A DNA stretch of 64,000 bases from Eisenbergiella porci (GCF_009696275.1 NZ_VUMI01000007.1:87933-151932), one strand, 5' to 3'. Counted from the stretch's first letter, positions 27,087-36,023 are shown. Notes: generated from the letters alone by a model not told the origin. Program-made: numbers and translations.

Positions 27087-28067
27087 ATGTTTGATTTTTT
27101 GAAAACAATATTTGGGGCCAATATTGATGTTTCAGAATTTGATTATCCAGACAAAACGCCCTTTTTTATCCGTGATGGATATAAAATCCAAATCCTGTCC
27201 TGGAAAAAAAGCCGGTGTGTGCTGCTGTCTCCCATTGATTCTTCCTGGAGGCTTCCAACATTAAAAAAACAGCTGACAAAATTTCAGGAAATCTGTGATT
27301 TTCCCTGTGCGCTGTGCCTTGAAAATATCACATCCAAGCAGCGACGCAACCTGATTGAAAGTAATATACCATTTATTTCACAGTCACAGCAGGTCTATCT
27401 TCCTTTCTGGGGCTGCTCCTTTTTGGAAAAATTCAAAGCGGAAACAACTGTCCCGGATAAAATGGCTCCTGGAACCCAGCTTGTATTCTTGTATTTATAT
27501 TATTTGAAGACCACTAATACAACAAATCTGACACAGATATCCAAGGAGCTTTCCCTTTCCAAAGCAACCTGCACCAGGGCAATCGACGATCTTACCGCTT
27601 CCGGACTTATCACTTGCAAGACCGAGGGAACAAACAAATGGATTGCCCCTGCCTTTGAAAAGCCTGAATTTCTAAAGAAAGGGTATCCCCGCTTGAAATC
27701 ACCGGTGGAAAGGCTTATATATGTGAGGGCATCCTTTCACGATGCAGCATTGCCGAAAAGCGGCGTCATTGCCCTGGCAGATATCTCAATGGTCGGTGCA
27801 GATGAACAGGACGGAGCAGCTGCCATCTCAAAAAAGGGCGGCGCCGGGATACCGGCTGCAGAAATTATTTCTGAACAGGATTTCCGGGATTTCGGAGGAC
27901 GCATCCTCGAAGTGTGGCGCTACGATCCGACCTTACTGGCAAACGGCGGTCGGGTTGATGACATCTCGTTGCTGTTAAGTTTGAAGGACAATCCAAATGA
28001 ACGGATTCAAATGGGACTGGATGATATAAGGGAAAAGCACGAACTTCCTATCAAGTATGAGGAATAA
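27087..28067 (+). CDS. AbiEi-like antitoxin with winged-helix domain
   Basis: Protein of 326 residues directly upstream of an AbiEii-like nucleotidyltransferase. The middle part (about 145-195: TTNLTQISKELSLSKATCTRAIDDLTASGLITCKTEG) is a clear winged helix-turn-helix; the C-terminal half resembles the AbiEi antitoxin domain of type IV toxin-antitoxin systems. In such systems the antitoxin represses the operon and opposes the toxin without binding it. The promoter carries a matching inverted repeat. Gap to the toxin gene is 15 bp. Intact, ribosome binding site AAAGGAGG. Confidence 0.75.
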   Translation: MFDFLKTIFGANIDVSEFDYPDKTPFFIRDGYKIQILSWKKSRCVLLSPIDSSWRLPTLKKQLTKFQEICDFPCALCLENITSKQRRNLIESNIPFISQSQQVYLPFWGCSFLEKFKAETTVPDKMAPGTQLVFLYLYYLKTTNTTNLTQISKELSLSKATCTRAIDDLTASGLITCKTEGTNKWIAPAFEKPEFLKKGYPRLKSPVERLIYVRASFHDAALPKSGVIALADISMVGADEQDGAAAISKKGGAGIPAAEIISEQDFRDFGGRILEVWRYDPTLLANGGRVDDISLLLSLKDNPNERIQMGLDDIREKHELPIKYEE

Positions 28068-28082
28068 CAGGGAGAAACACTT

Positions 28083-28838
28083 ATGGTAAAAGGAATAGAT
28101 ATTTTCAGAGAGCATTTTAACAATTTTAAGGACCAGTATACGGTTATCGGAGGATTCGCCTGCGACCTGCTTATGTCAGACGCCGGACTTGACTTCCGCC
28201 AGACCGTTGATATCGACATGGTAATTACCGTGGAAGCCCTGACTACAGAATTTGCAAAAGCATTCTGGGATTTCATCGAAGCCGGAGGCTACCACGCCAG
28301 ACAGCGAAGCACTGGCCAGCCTGAGTTCTATCGCTTTATTGACCCTACCAACCCATCTTATCCTAAAATGATAGAGCTTTTCTCAAGACCGCAGAATCAT
28401 GTGAAGCTTCAGCCAGATTCCCATCTCATGCCCTTGCATATTGATGATGAAGTATCCAGCCTGTCGGCGATCCTTCTGAATGACGACTACTATCATTTCC
28501 TTTTGGATGGGAAAACCATCACGGATGGTATCTCTATTCTGGATGCCGAACACATCATTCCCCTAAAAATGAAAGCGTGGCTTGATCTAAAGGATAAAAA
28601 GGAACAAGGACTTCATGTAAATTCCCGTGATATCCGTAAGCACCGTTTAGATGTATTCCGCCTTTTTCCGCTAATCCGGGAAGACCTGAAGGTTTCAGTA
28701 CCACCCTCTGTTGGAGCGGACATCCAAAACTTTATTGCGCAAATGCGCGAAACGGACATCCGGCTGGAAGATATCGGAATTCACCGTTCAAAAGATTCGA
28801 TTCTCGACATTTACAATAACATGTACATAGCCAATTAA
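28083..28838 (+). CDS. AbiEii-like nucleotidyltransferase toxin
   Basis: Protein of 251 residues. Nucleotidyltransferase signature GGFACDLL (about residues 23-30) with the metal-binding pair in TVDIDMVI (about 43-48), then the family C-terminal pattern IPLKMKAWLDLKDKK .. SRDIRKHRLDVFRL. AbiEii/MenA enzymes transfer nucleotides to tRNA acceptor stems or other targets and cause abortive infection or growth arrest. It is co-transcribed with the antitoxin-like gene. All visible motifs are intact, so this is a candidate active defence module. Confidence 0.8.
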   Translation: MVKGIDIFREHFNNFKDQYTVIGGFACDLLMSDAGLDFRQTVDIDMVITVEALTTEFAKAFWDFIEAGGYHARQRSTGQPEFYRFIDPTNPSYPKMIELFSRPQNHVKLQPDSHLMPLHIDDEVSSLSAILLNDDYYHFLLDGKTITDGISILDAEHIIPLKMKAWLDLKDKKEQGLHVNSRDIRKHRLDVFRLFPLIREDLKVSVPPSVGADIQNFIAQMRETDIRLEDIGIHRSKDSILDIYNNMYIAN

Positions 28839-28944
28839 ATTTCAGCAAAAAATGAACTGCAAATAAGACTGCAAACGAACTGTAAATTGTATTATAAGCA
28901 ACTGATGGTATTCAAATAAGCAAAAAAGCAAAGGTGGTGGACAG

Positions 28945-29547
28945 ATGCCAAGGCAATTCAAACAGGCAAGACTTATCAATAATCTGAAAATGACAGAGGC
29001 TGCCGAAAAACTCGGCGTCTCTCAGCCAACCCTAAGCGCATGGGAGGGAGAACGCAAGTCTCCTTCCATTGATGGACTTGAGAAAATGTCCGATCTCTAC
29101 GGTGTTACAACGGATTTTCTCCTCGGACGGTCAGAGCAGGGAATCTCGGCCCAATCAGTACCGATTGCTCCGGAAACCCTTCCAATCTTTCACGGAAAAC
29201 CAGTCTGGTCTGCAGAGTATGGATGGATGCTGGTTGATGCCGGCAATCGTACTCTAATGCTCACAAATGGGCAGACCATTCCGTTTGCTGATGCAAAAAA
29301 GCTGTTTACGCTGCCCCAGCTATTTTCCGAACCGAGCCTGCCATCCGGAAAACCGCTTCTCTTATCTGAGATCCAACAGTTCACCTGAATATGGCTGGAA
29401 CCAATTTCTCCAGACTCAGATTTGCGGACTGAATTGCAGGGCTGGTATCAGGTCAACAAATATTTTGTTCAGAACGAGTATGGAAATCGATTTTATTTGG
29501 ACACTTACGGAGCCAAATGGCTTGCTTTTTATCCTGAACAGCAATGA
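28945..29547 (+). pseudogene. XRE-family regulator with in-frame opal stop
   Basis: N-terminal helix-turn-helix (MTEAAEKLGVSQPTLSAWEGERKSPSIDGLEKMSDLYGVTTDFLLG) and a C-terminal region. The reading stops at TGA 29386-29388 after IQQFT, but the same frame continues 52 codons (IWLEPISPDSDLRTELQGWYQVNKYF..) to TGA at 29545-29547. CGA to TGA explains the stop. A terminator follows at once, which supports the longer gene as original. The DNA-binding part (147 residues) may still function. It lies downstream of the AbiE-like pair with an independent ribosome binding site (AAAGGTGG). Confidence 0.7.
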
Positions 29548-29550
29548 AGA

Positions 29551-29590
29551 AAGCACCGATACCGATATAATATCAGGCATCGGTGCTTTT
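29551..29590 (+). terminator. Rho-independent terminator after the XRE gene
   Basis: GCACCGAT (29553-29560) pairs with ATCGGTGC (29579-29586), followed by TTTT. It starts 5 bp past the TGA of the full-length XRE frame. About 215 bp between here and 29806 show no gene. Confidence 0.8.
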
Positions 29591-29805
29591 GTTGTTTACG
29601 CTTTTGAACAGGCCGCCAAACAATATTCAGTTGTAAGACTTGCGTTCAACCAAGGACAACAGTGTAAGGAGAATTCTTTCCCTCTATAAGGATACTGCAC
29701 CTCCTCCCCTTCAATTTACCTGACTAAGCAGTGGACTTCTTCCATTTGCTATGATTGAGTAAATTGTACCAGGGAGGATTCTGCTTTCTTTCCCGATGTA
29801 TCCTG

Positions 29806-30933
29806 CTATTGTCCTAATTTTTGTGAATTTTTAAAGGCGTAATCATTACTGCCAACAGAAATCTGTATTTTACACCCATTGGGATTATGGACAATACAAT
29901 TTCTTATCAAATTATTCAGCATCCGATTAAGCAAAACCTGGTCCCCGAAAATCGAGATGTTTTTACCGGGATTATCTTTTGATAATTCCAACTCGTAAAG
30001 TTCTGATAGGCCATCATTCAATACTTCACTGACAACCTGACGTGCTAACTCTATCGGGTCAAGGCTTTGTTTTTGCATAGGCTGCATAGAATATTCTAAT
30101 TTAGTTGTCAAATTCAAATCAGCCACTAAATCTTTTAGCCGTTCACTGTGTCTCCGGATTATCCCAGCCTGGTTTCGGACAGCTTCCGGCAAAGAAGAAG
30201 TGTCTTCTATTTCGCTTGCATATCCCAAAATCACAGAAAGCGGTGTGCGTATATCATGGGAAATTCCCCTGATCCAGTCTGCACGGGTATTATCCTTTTT
30301 CAGCAAATAGTCACCGGCCTTATTCAAACCAGCATTGATTTCTGCTAACTCGCCGGTTTCTTCCAGATGGACAGGCTTTCCAACTGATAGATGCCGAATG
30401 CCTCTCAAAATCGGCGCCATAGCTTTTTCTACCCGGCGGGCATTGCGGATAAACAAATATATCATCAAAAAAATATTGATACAGAATACCGCCGTTAATC
30501 CGAATAGCATAGGCCAAATATATTGCGCCTTGAAAGAAAAATAGTAATTCACAACGCTTTCTGGAGGCAAGCCGATCACCAAAAGCCCATCCTGTCGTTT
30601 TGCAATATTGGTCGGATAATCATCAAGATACCAGCGACTAAACATGGCAATATCCATTGAGGAATAATGGCGTGGTAATTCTTCCGGCAGATTTTCTTCC
30701 CAAACGACAGTGCCATCATCATCTAAGATCATAGCCCACGCTTCAAAATTATTCAGCATTTCTTTCGCTTGTGTATCGGCACTGAATTCCCCATCTGTTG
30801 CCATGATATGATTTGAAAAATCCTCGATTGGAAATTTGGATGTTGCCACATTACCTAGATAAGCTATTACAAAATAGGAAGCTACTAACAGCGCATTGAC
30901 AGCCAGAAAAAGAACTATGCGGGGATTGAAAAG
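29806..30933 (-). pseudogene. Sensor histidine kinase, both ends truncated
   Basis: Kinase of the lantibiotic-sensing type. Two membrane helices (about residues 19-38 and 150-175) flank an extracellular domain; the phosphoacceptor is in GISHDIRTPLSVIL and the N box in MLNNLIRNCIVHNPNG. The ATP domain breaks off after SNDYAF, with an unrelated 9-residue tail to the stop at 29806, so the G1 and G2 boxes are missing. At the 5' end the true sequence begins at about LFNPRIVLFLAV; the preceding codons belong to the opposing ABC gene. Inactive. Such kinases normally accompany the ABC/YxeA cluster found next to it. Confidence 0.75.
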
Positions 30934-30935
30934 CC

Positions 30936-31528
30936 CGCAATACATCAAAAATGCTTTGGAAGTTGTCAACCTGCCTTACCGGGACAAGAAATTATTTTCG
31001 CAATATTCTCTCGGTATGAAGCAGCGTTTAGCTATTGCATTGGCCGTCATGCACAATCCCGAACTGTTGATTTTGGATGAACCGATCAACGGCCTTGATC
31101 CCATCGGTATTGCAGAGGTGCGCGATTTTATCCGGGAATTGTGCGATGCCACAGGGAAAACGATCTTGATTTCCAGCCACATCCTTTCGGAAATTTCCCT
31201 GTTGGCTGATGATGTTGGAATTATCGACCACGGTAATTTGCTGGAGGAAGAAAGTCTAAAAGCGCTGGAGAGTAAAAACGCGAAGTACATCCATTTTTGC
31301 GTATCGGATGCACAAAAGGCTGCACAGATTATTGCCGCAACATTTCAGAGCAAAAACATCCAGCTTATGGATGACAATAATCTGTATCTTTATGATACGG
31401 CCCTGCCTGTAGCGAGAATTAACCGCACATTTATTGAAGCTGGCATTGACGTTTGGGAAGCCCATCTCTGCGAGGATACTTTGGAGGATTACTTCAAGAG
31501 AATTACAAGGGGTGAGGGGATTGCTTAA
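30936..31528 (+). pseudogene. Lantibiotic-type ABC transporter ATPase, 5' end lost
   Basis: The readable protein starts near KNALEVVNLPYRDKKLFSQYSLGMKQR, i.e. just before the signature motif (YSLGMKQRLAIA), and contains Walker B LLILDEP, the D-loop GLDP and H-loop SSHIL. The first about 120 residues, including Walker A, are replaced by sequence antisense to the adjacent kinase. A head-to-head join near 30935 truncated both genes, which implies an inversion-associated deletion. Without Walker A the transporter cannot hydrolyse ATP, so the two intact permeases downstream have no ATPase here. Confidence 0.8.
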
Positions 31529-32306
31529 ACTGATCCAATGCGAAATGCGGAAGTTAAAGCGGAAACACTTTGTATCATTTGTGATTTTCGCCGCACTTCT
31601 GTTCCCAATTCCGTTTACGGCTCTTGTACTGGCTGGAAGCATGGGTAACTTTACCGGCTTTGAAGCAGTTTTTGGCTTGCTGGTTACTATGGGTATGCCC
31701 ATCATGCTTCCGGCTGTTTTAGGTATCATTGCGGCCATGCTATTTTTCATGGAACGGGATAACGATACTTTGAAAAACCTACGCATTATCCCTACCTCCC
31801 CAACTAAGATTGCTACCGCAAAAATCTCTGTACTTTATATTTTGGGGCTGATCTTTGCCTTTGCCACCATGGTTTCGTCAATGGTTGGCGGCCTGATTGC
31901 TGGAAGCGAGTTGACAAATATTGGGGAAAACTTTGGGATTGCAATTATCACAGCATTGCTTTACACAACAAGTATTTTGCCGGTTGTCATTGCGATTGTC
32001 GGATTTAACCGCTCCTATATCTTTTCGGTTATTCTAACCTTTTTTTATACAATGTTCGACTTTATGCTTGCGTATGGAGGACTATTTGCCACAACAGACC
32101 CAATGATGAAGATAATCACAAACATCATGCCAGCACCTATTATTTACCGTTGGCAGGCGGTGCGGTTTGTTGATCCCGGAACCCCGGTTTATTCTGTAAT
32201 GGAGCCGTATTTTTTACCTCTGTGGCTTGTTGCATTAACCGTCGTTATTATTGGGGTGCTGTCTTATCTGGCGATTGTCAGAATTTATAGCAAACGCGAA
32301 AGTTGA
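31521..32306 (+). CDS. ABC-2 permease, lantibiotic immunity type (first)
   Basis: Membrane protein of 261 residues starting at TTG 31521, after AGGGGTGAGGGGA and overlapping the ATPase stop by 8 bp. Six hydrophobic segments; MERDNDTLKNLRIIPTSPTK is the typical loop of BcrB/NisE-like permeases. With the next gene it would form the channel of an export or immunity ABC transporter for a peptide antibiotic. The cognate ATPase gene is truncated. Confidence 0.8.
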   Translation: MLKLIQCEMRKLKRKHFVSFVIFAALLFPIPFTALVLAGSMGNFTGFEAVFGLLVTMGMPIMLPAVLGIIAAMLFFMERDNDTLKNLRIIPTSPTKIATAKISVLYILGLIFAFATMVSSMVGGLIAGSELTNIGENFGIAIITALLYTTSILPVVIAIVGFNRSYIFSVILTFFYTMFDFMLAYGGLFATTDPMMKIITNIMPAPIIYRWQAVRFVDPGTPVYSVMEPYFLPLWLVALTVVIIGVLSYLAIVRIYSKRES

Positions 32307-32317
32307 GGTGAGAAAAA

Positions 32318-33112
32318 ATGGTAAGTATTATAAAAACAGAATTTAGCAAAATGAAGCGGTACTCCGTAATCTGGATTGGCGTAGCAACGATGTTTACTGT
32401 CGTGCTGCTTGCCCGGTTTATGGCAACAGCCTCTGACGGGGCGACCCATACGCTCATGAACTTTTCTTCCAGCGTAATTTGGAACAATTTAGTTCTGATA
32501 TATCCTGCAACAATCGCATTGATTGCCGGATATATCATTGACCGGGAGCGTACAGACGACACGCTGAAAAATATTCTCACAATCCCTGTTTCCTTTCGGA
32601 AAATGCTGATTGGGAAACTGATTGCTGTTGGATGTATGGCGGCAGCGCTTTCCGTTATCGAATTCCTGTTCACACTCATTGTTTTCTTTGCCAGCGGATT
32701 TCCCGGATTTTCTATCGGCGGTATGATACAGGTGCTTTTTCAGATGATCGGTATCAATATGATTTCCTATATTGCGGTCATGCCTGTTATTGCCTTTACT
32801 GCTCAAAGAAGCGGCAGCTTTATGGCCGGTGTTGGCTTTGCTTTCTTTTATGGTTTTGTGGGAATGATGGCCTCCGGCCACGGCCTGCGTGATCTATATC
32901 CTATTACAGCAGGCCTTACCGTAATTGGTTATCAGGATGGAAGCAGTGATCCAACAGGAAACATCTTGTTGAGCGTAGCATCTATCCTGTTTATACTGGC
33001 CGTGACATTCATTATCGTTTTCACAGCGAAAAATCGTGAAGTAACCACCGCAAAGAAAAAGAAGAAAAATTCTGGGAAAACAGTTCAAAAAAGAAATCAT
33101 AGTGCGAGGTAG
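32318..33112 (+). CDS. ABC-2 permease, lantibiotic immunity type (second)
   Basis: Membrane protein of 264 residues, six hydrophobic segments, with the parallel loop DRERTDDTLKNILTIPVSFRKMLIGK and a Lys-rich C-terminus. Starts 11 bp after the first permease with GTGAGG as ribosome binding site. Homologous in layout to NisG/BcrB-type subunits. It appears intact. Confidence 0.8.
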   Translation: MVSIIKTEFSKMKRYSVIWIGVATMFTVVLLARFMATASDGATHTLMNFSSSVIWNNLVLIYPATIALIAGYIIDRERTDDTLKNILTIPVSFRKMLIGKLIAVGCMAAALSVIEFLFTLIVFFASGFPGFSIGGMIQVLFQMIGINMISYIAVMPVIAFTAQRSGSFMAGVGFAFFYGFVGMMASGHGLRDLYPITAGLTVIGYQDGSSDPTGNILLSVASILFILAVTFIIVFTAKNREVTTAKKKKKNSGKTVQKRNHSAR

Positions 33113-33118
33113 CCAGTT

Positions 33119-33208
33119 ATGAAAAAAGCGATGATTGTATTGGGTATTATTTTTGCCTCAATTCTGCTCTTTGTTAAAATGGGCAGCAAAGAAAAAGAAA
33201 TTTCATAG
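33119..33208 (+). CDS. 29-residue single-helix membrane peptide
   Basis: ATG 33119 encodes MKKAMIVLGIIFASILLFVKMGSKEKEIS: a basic start, one membrane helix and a charged end. It sits between permease 2 and the YxeA gene with 6 and 12 bp gaps and a GAGGTAGCC ribosome binding site. The compact operon position and clean membrane peptide suggest a real small gene, perhaps an accessory of the ABC system. Confidence 0.5.
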   Translation: MKKAMIVLGIIFASILLFVKMGSKEKEIS

Positions 33209-33220
33209 GAGGATTTTCAA

Positions 33221-33562
33221 ATGAAATCAAAAAAAGTTGTAGTAGGCATTATTGCAGCAATATTAGTTGCCGTCTGCATGGGGGGCGCTTTTCTTGCGAC
33301 CCAAAATGACGACTACTATACGCAAATAGATAACAGATGGGTACAGGAAATCGCTCCGCATGGAGCAATGAATTATAAATACACGCTGGCGGCCTACGAT
33401 AAGAACGGAAATGAAAAGGACGTTGTGTTTGAAACAAGCCGTATTTTGACCGATGATGCGTTCCTATGTCTGAAAGTCAATTTTATTCGGGGTGTGGTGA
33501 CCTGGGCGGAAGTAAAATATGAGGAATTGCCTGCTAAGGTTCAGCAGTATTATAACCAGTAG
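33221..33562 (+). CDS. YxeA-family (DUF1093) secreted protein
   Basis: Protein of 113 residues with an N-terminal signal or anchor helix (VVVGIIAAILVAVCMGGAFLA) and an extracellular OB-fold-like domain (YYTQIDNRWVQEIAP.. YKYTLAAYDKNGNEKDVVFETS). YxeA proteins are often encoded beside peptide-antibiotic ABC transporters, as here. Ribosome binding site AGGAGG. Intact. Its precise role is not known. Confidence 0.8.
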   Translation: MKSKKVVVGIIAAILVAVCMGGAFLATQNDDYYTQIDNRWVQEIAPHGAMNYKYTLAAYDKNGNEKDVVFETSRILTDDAFLCLKVNFIRGVVTWAEVKYEELPAKVQQYYNQ

Positions 33563-33592
33563 TTCAGAGGCCCTTCCAAACGGAGAAATCAA

Positions 33593-33799
33593 ATGAAAAA
33601 ATATTTATCACTTTTTCTGTGTTTGGTATGCCTTATGCTAATGACGGGTTGCTCCAATACATGCAGAGATTTAGCATATGACACAGACATTGTTATTGAG
33701 AATTTAGTGGAAGCAAAAGACAATTTTTTTGATAGTCTTGCAGAAGCAACGGACAATATATTCCGTTCACTTGCGAACTTCTTTCATGGCTCTGATTGA
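33593..33799 (+). CDS. Small lipoprotein
   Basis: Protein of 68 residues. Signal peptide with lipobox LMTGC (Cys about residue 20), then a short amphipathic helical part (NLVEAKDNFFDSLAEATDNIFRSLANFF). Last gene of the ABC/YxeA cluster, followed by a terminator 33 bp later. Short lipoproteins of this kind can serve as lantib-immunity factors, but there is no direct evidence here. Confidence 0.65.
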   Translation: MKKYLSLFLCLVCLMLMTGCSNTCRDLAYDTDIVIENLVEAKDNFFDSLAEATDNIFRSLANFFHGSD

Positions 33800-33831
33800 T
33801 GAGAACCATAAATAGCTTCAAATACGTATTT

Positions 33832-33867
33832 GCGGTGACTTTGACAAAATCAAAGTCACCGCGTTTT
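33832..33867 (+). terminator. Strong terminator ending the ABC/YxeA cluster
   Basis: Perfect 13-bp stem GCGGTGACTTTGA / TCAAAGTCACCGC with a 5-nt loop, followed by GTTTTC on the plus strand. It also separates the cluster from the convergent DUF4177 gene whose stop is at 33868. Confidence 0.85.
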
Positions 33868-34053
33868 CTACTTTTCAAAAATCAAGTCAATCTTTCTGAT
33901 ACAGCCGTTTGCCCCAACTTCCGTAGGGACAAAACCGACGTATCGAAAGCCTTTATCCGCATAACTATCTATGATATCTCTATGCTTTTCAATATAAGAA
34001 AACACCGCACCTTTTGCCGAATATTCGATATTAACATACTCATATTTTTTCAT
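33868..34053 (-). CDS. DUF4177-like small protein
   Basis: Protein of 61 residues (MKKYEYVNIEYSAKGAVF.. GFRYVGFVPTEVG). The pattern of an N-terminal beta strand with YEY and a later GWRYVG-like segment is the DUF4177 fold. It is the last gene of the GntR/ABC operon (12 bp after the permease stop, AGGAG ribosome binding site). Function unknown. Confidence 0.65.
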   Translation of the reverse strand: MKKYEYVNIEYSAKGAVFSYIEKHRDIIDSYADKGFRYVGFVPTEVGANGCIRKIDLIFEK

Positions 34054-34065
34054 AGCAACCTCTCC

Positions 34066-34713
34066 TTACAATTCTTGTTTCAAAAAAATCCGATAACTGA
34101 TCTGATACATTCCATAACCCCAAACCAACGCGATAAGCGGAGAACAGCATAAAAGGATAAACACCGTCTGATCCGTCAGTTCCACGCCCAGTATTGCAAA
34201 CAGCTTATATACCCCAAAACAAATTGCTGCTGGAATGAGGAACGATACCAATAGCAAAACTCGCCCTTTTTCGGCTCCAAATTTAAACACCAGCGGGATT
34301 GACATACTTCCAAAAATGAGGGAAATTACTGTTGCCGCTAAGGTTAAAAACAGCAGTTCCACAATAGCGGCAGGGCTGAATGTAATTTTGCCTGCTATGC
34401 CTCCGCCGATCAAGCCTATAGCCAAGCCGAATACACTTCCAATCGCACAAAAGATTGCTAGGACAATAAACTTTCCAATCACTAAATCTCTTTTTGAAAT
34501 GGGCATTATCATAGCATATCGCGCCCATTTGGAGTTATCGTCAAAAGAAAAAGTGGTTACGATCATCATACTGCATAAGATGCCGCAGATGAAAATATAT
34601 GCTCCCACACCAGAGGTAGGAATAAAAGCCACAGCAAACACCGCAAGTATAAACAGCATAGATTTTGTATTGTGTCCGATATTATATAAATCTTTCAATA
34701 TAAGGCTTTTCAT
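34066..34713 (-). CDS. ABC-2 type permease of the YtrA-type operon
   Basis: Membrane protein of 215 residues with six hydrophobic segments and the family loop ARYAMIMPISKRDLVIGK. It starts within the stop of the ATPase gene (ATGA-type overlap). Together with that ATPase and the GntR regulator it forms a cell-envelope-stress or drug-responsive exporter of the BcrB/YtrC group. Intact. Confidence 0.8.
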   Translation of the reverse strand: MKSLILKDLYNIGHNTKSMLFILAVFAVAFIPTSGVGAYIFICGILCSMMIVTTFSFDDNSKWARYAMIMPISKRDLVIGKFIVLAIFCAIGSVFGLAIGLIGGGIAGKITFSPAAIVELLFLTLAATVISLIFGSMSIPLVFKFGAEKGRVLLLVSFLIPAAICFGVYKLFAILGVELTDQTVFILLCCSPLIALVWGYGMYQISYRIFLKQEL

Positions 34714-35570
34714 TTTGCCCGCTCTCCTTTCACATACAGCAGCAGAATATCGTCAATCGTAGCATCATCAACGACGGCCGCTTTATATTTTTTCCTGGCC
34801 TTTTCTTTATCAGCCACCAGCACATTCCACTGGTAATCGTCTTTGCGGTAAGCGAGGATCTCCGCTTTATCAATCTGATCGAAAACGGCTGCACCGCAGC
34901 GGATGATTCCATATTTGTAGCGCAGTTCATCCTTTGTCTTGCAAAACAGGACTTTTCCCTGATGAATAAAAGTAATATAGTCGGCAACCTTTTCTAAATC
35001 CGTTGTGATATGGGAGGACATCAGAATGGAATGGTTTTCATCCTGCACGAAATTCAAAAAGACATCAAGGATATCGTCCCGCATAACCGGGTCCAAACCA
35101 CTGGTTGCCTCATCCAAAATTAACAGCTTTGGTTTATGAGAAAGCGCCACAGCGATACATAATTTCATTTTCATGCCTTTAGAAAGTGTTTTGATCTCTT
35201 TATCCAACGGAAGCCCGAAACGTTTCAGATAATCCCGGTACAGGAACTCATCCCATTGTTTGTAGGCTTTTTCAGAAATCTTACCCACTTTCGCAGGCGT
35301 CAATGTTTCATAAAAATTGACTCCATCGAATACAACGCCGATATCCTCCTTCAACTGTTTGGATGAGGATAATTCCTGTCCCCAAAAAGTAACCGTACCG
35401 TCATCTTTCTTAATCAGATCAAGAATTGCATTGATCGTTGTACTCTTTCCGGCTCCATTCTCGCCAATCAGTCCCATAATCGTTCCTTTCGGAAGGTCAA
35501 ACGAAACATGGTCTAACTGAAATCCGGCATACTTTTTCGTTAAATTTTCCACCCGTAAGATTGTGTCCAT
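34710..35570 (-). CDS. ABC transporter ATPase of the YtrA-type operon
   Basis: ATPase of 286-288 residues with Walker A GENGAGKST, Q-loop region, signature LSKGMKMK, Walker B LLILDEAT, GLDP and H-loop SSHIT. Two in-frame ATG codons (35576 and 35570) precede DTILRVENL; the second is better placed from the ribosome binding site GAGGAGTG. It overlaps both neighbours by 4-7 bp. The C-terminal 70 residues are the accessory domain usual for BcrA/YtrB-like proteins. Intact. Confidence 0.85.
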   Translation of the reverse strand: MDTILRVENLTKKYAGFQLDHVSFDLPKGTIMGLIGENGAGKSTTINAILDLIKKDDGTVTFWGQELSSSKQLKEDIGVVFDGVNFYETLTPAKVGKISEKAYKQWDEFLYRDYLKRFGLPLDKEIKTLSKGMKMKLCIAVALSHKPKLLILDEATSGLDPVMRDDILDVFLNFVQDENHSILMSSHITTDLEKVADYITFIHQGKVLFCKTKDELRYKYGIIRCGAAVFDQIDKAEILAYRKDDYQWNVLVADKEKARKKYKAAVVDDATIDDILLLYVKGERAK

Positions 35571-35572
35571 AG

Positions 35573-35950
35573 TCACTCCTCCTCTTGATAAAACATAGTC
35601 AAAAGCTCAACTAATTTTCCCAACGAAATTCCACTGGTCCTTCCAATATCAGCAGCTTCCTGTAAATGTTCTTCTGCTAACCGCTGCTGTTCCTCCTGAT
35701 AAAAGTCCTTATTCTGTGCCGCTACAAAACTTCCGCGCCCGACTGTTGTCTCTATAAATCCGTCCCTTTGCAGATCCTCATATGCCTTTTGAACAGTAAT
35801 GACACTTACATGGATTGACTTTGCCAGTGCCCGCATAGAGGGGATTGGATCGCCCGTCTGTAGTTCGCCGCTCATAATCATAGCTTTTATCTGTGAGGTA
35901 ATCTGCTCATAAATGGGTTTACTCGTATTACTGCTTATTATAATTTCCAC
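35573..35950 (-). CDS. GntR-family regulator, YtrA subfamily
   Basis: Protein of 125 residues: winged helix of the GntR type (PIYEQITSQIKAMIMSGELQTGDPIPSMRALAKSIHVSVITVQKAYEDLQRDGFI) and a short C-terminal dimerisation helix pair, which is the YtrA group. These repress the ABC operon they head and respond to envelope-active drugs. Its promoter (35974-36023) overlaps a palindrome that fits a dimeric GntR operator. Intact. Confidence 0.9.
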   Translation of the reverse strand: MEIIISSNTSKPIYEQITSQIKAMIMSGELQTGDPIPSMRALAKSIHVSVITVQKAYEDLQRDGFIETTVGRGSFVAAQNKDFYQEEQQRLAEEHLQEAADIGRTSGISLGKLVELLTMFYQEEE

Positions 35951-35973
35951 AGGGCCCCTCCATCCGTCATATA

Positions 35974-36023
35974 ATGTACTTATTGAACAAGTGCATTATA
36001 GCAGCTCCAGTCAAATTTGTCAA
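35974..36023 (-). promoter_or_regulatory. Consensus promoter and GntR operator
   Basis: On the minus strand TTGACA (36018-36023), a 17-bp spacer and TATAAT (35995-36000) form a perfect sigma-A promoter. The initiation region holds the near-palindrome ACTTGTTCAATAAGT (about 35977-35991), which places a repressor over the start of transcription of the GntR-ABC operon. Confidence 0.85.
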
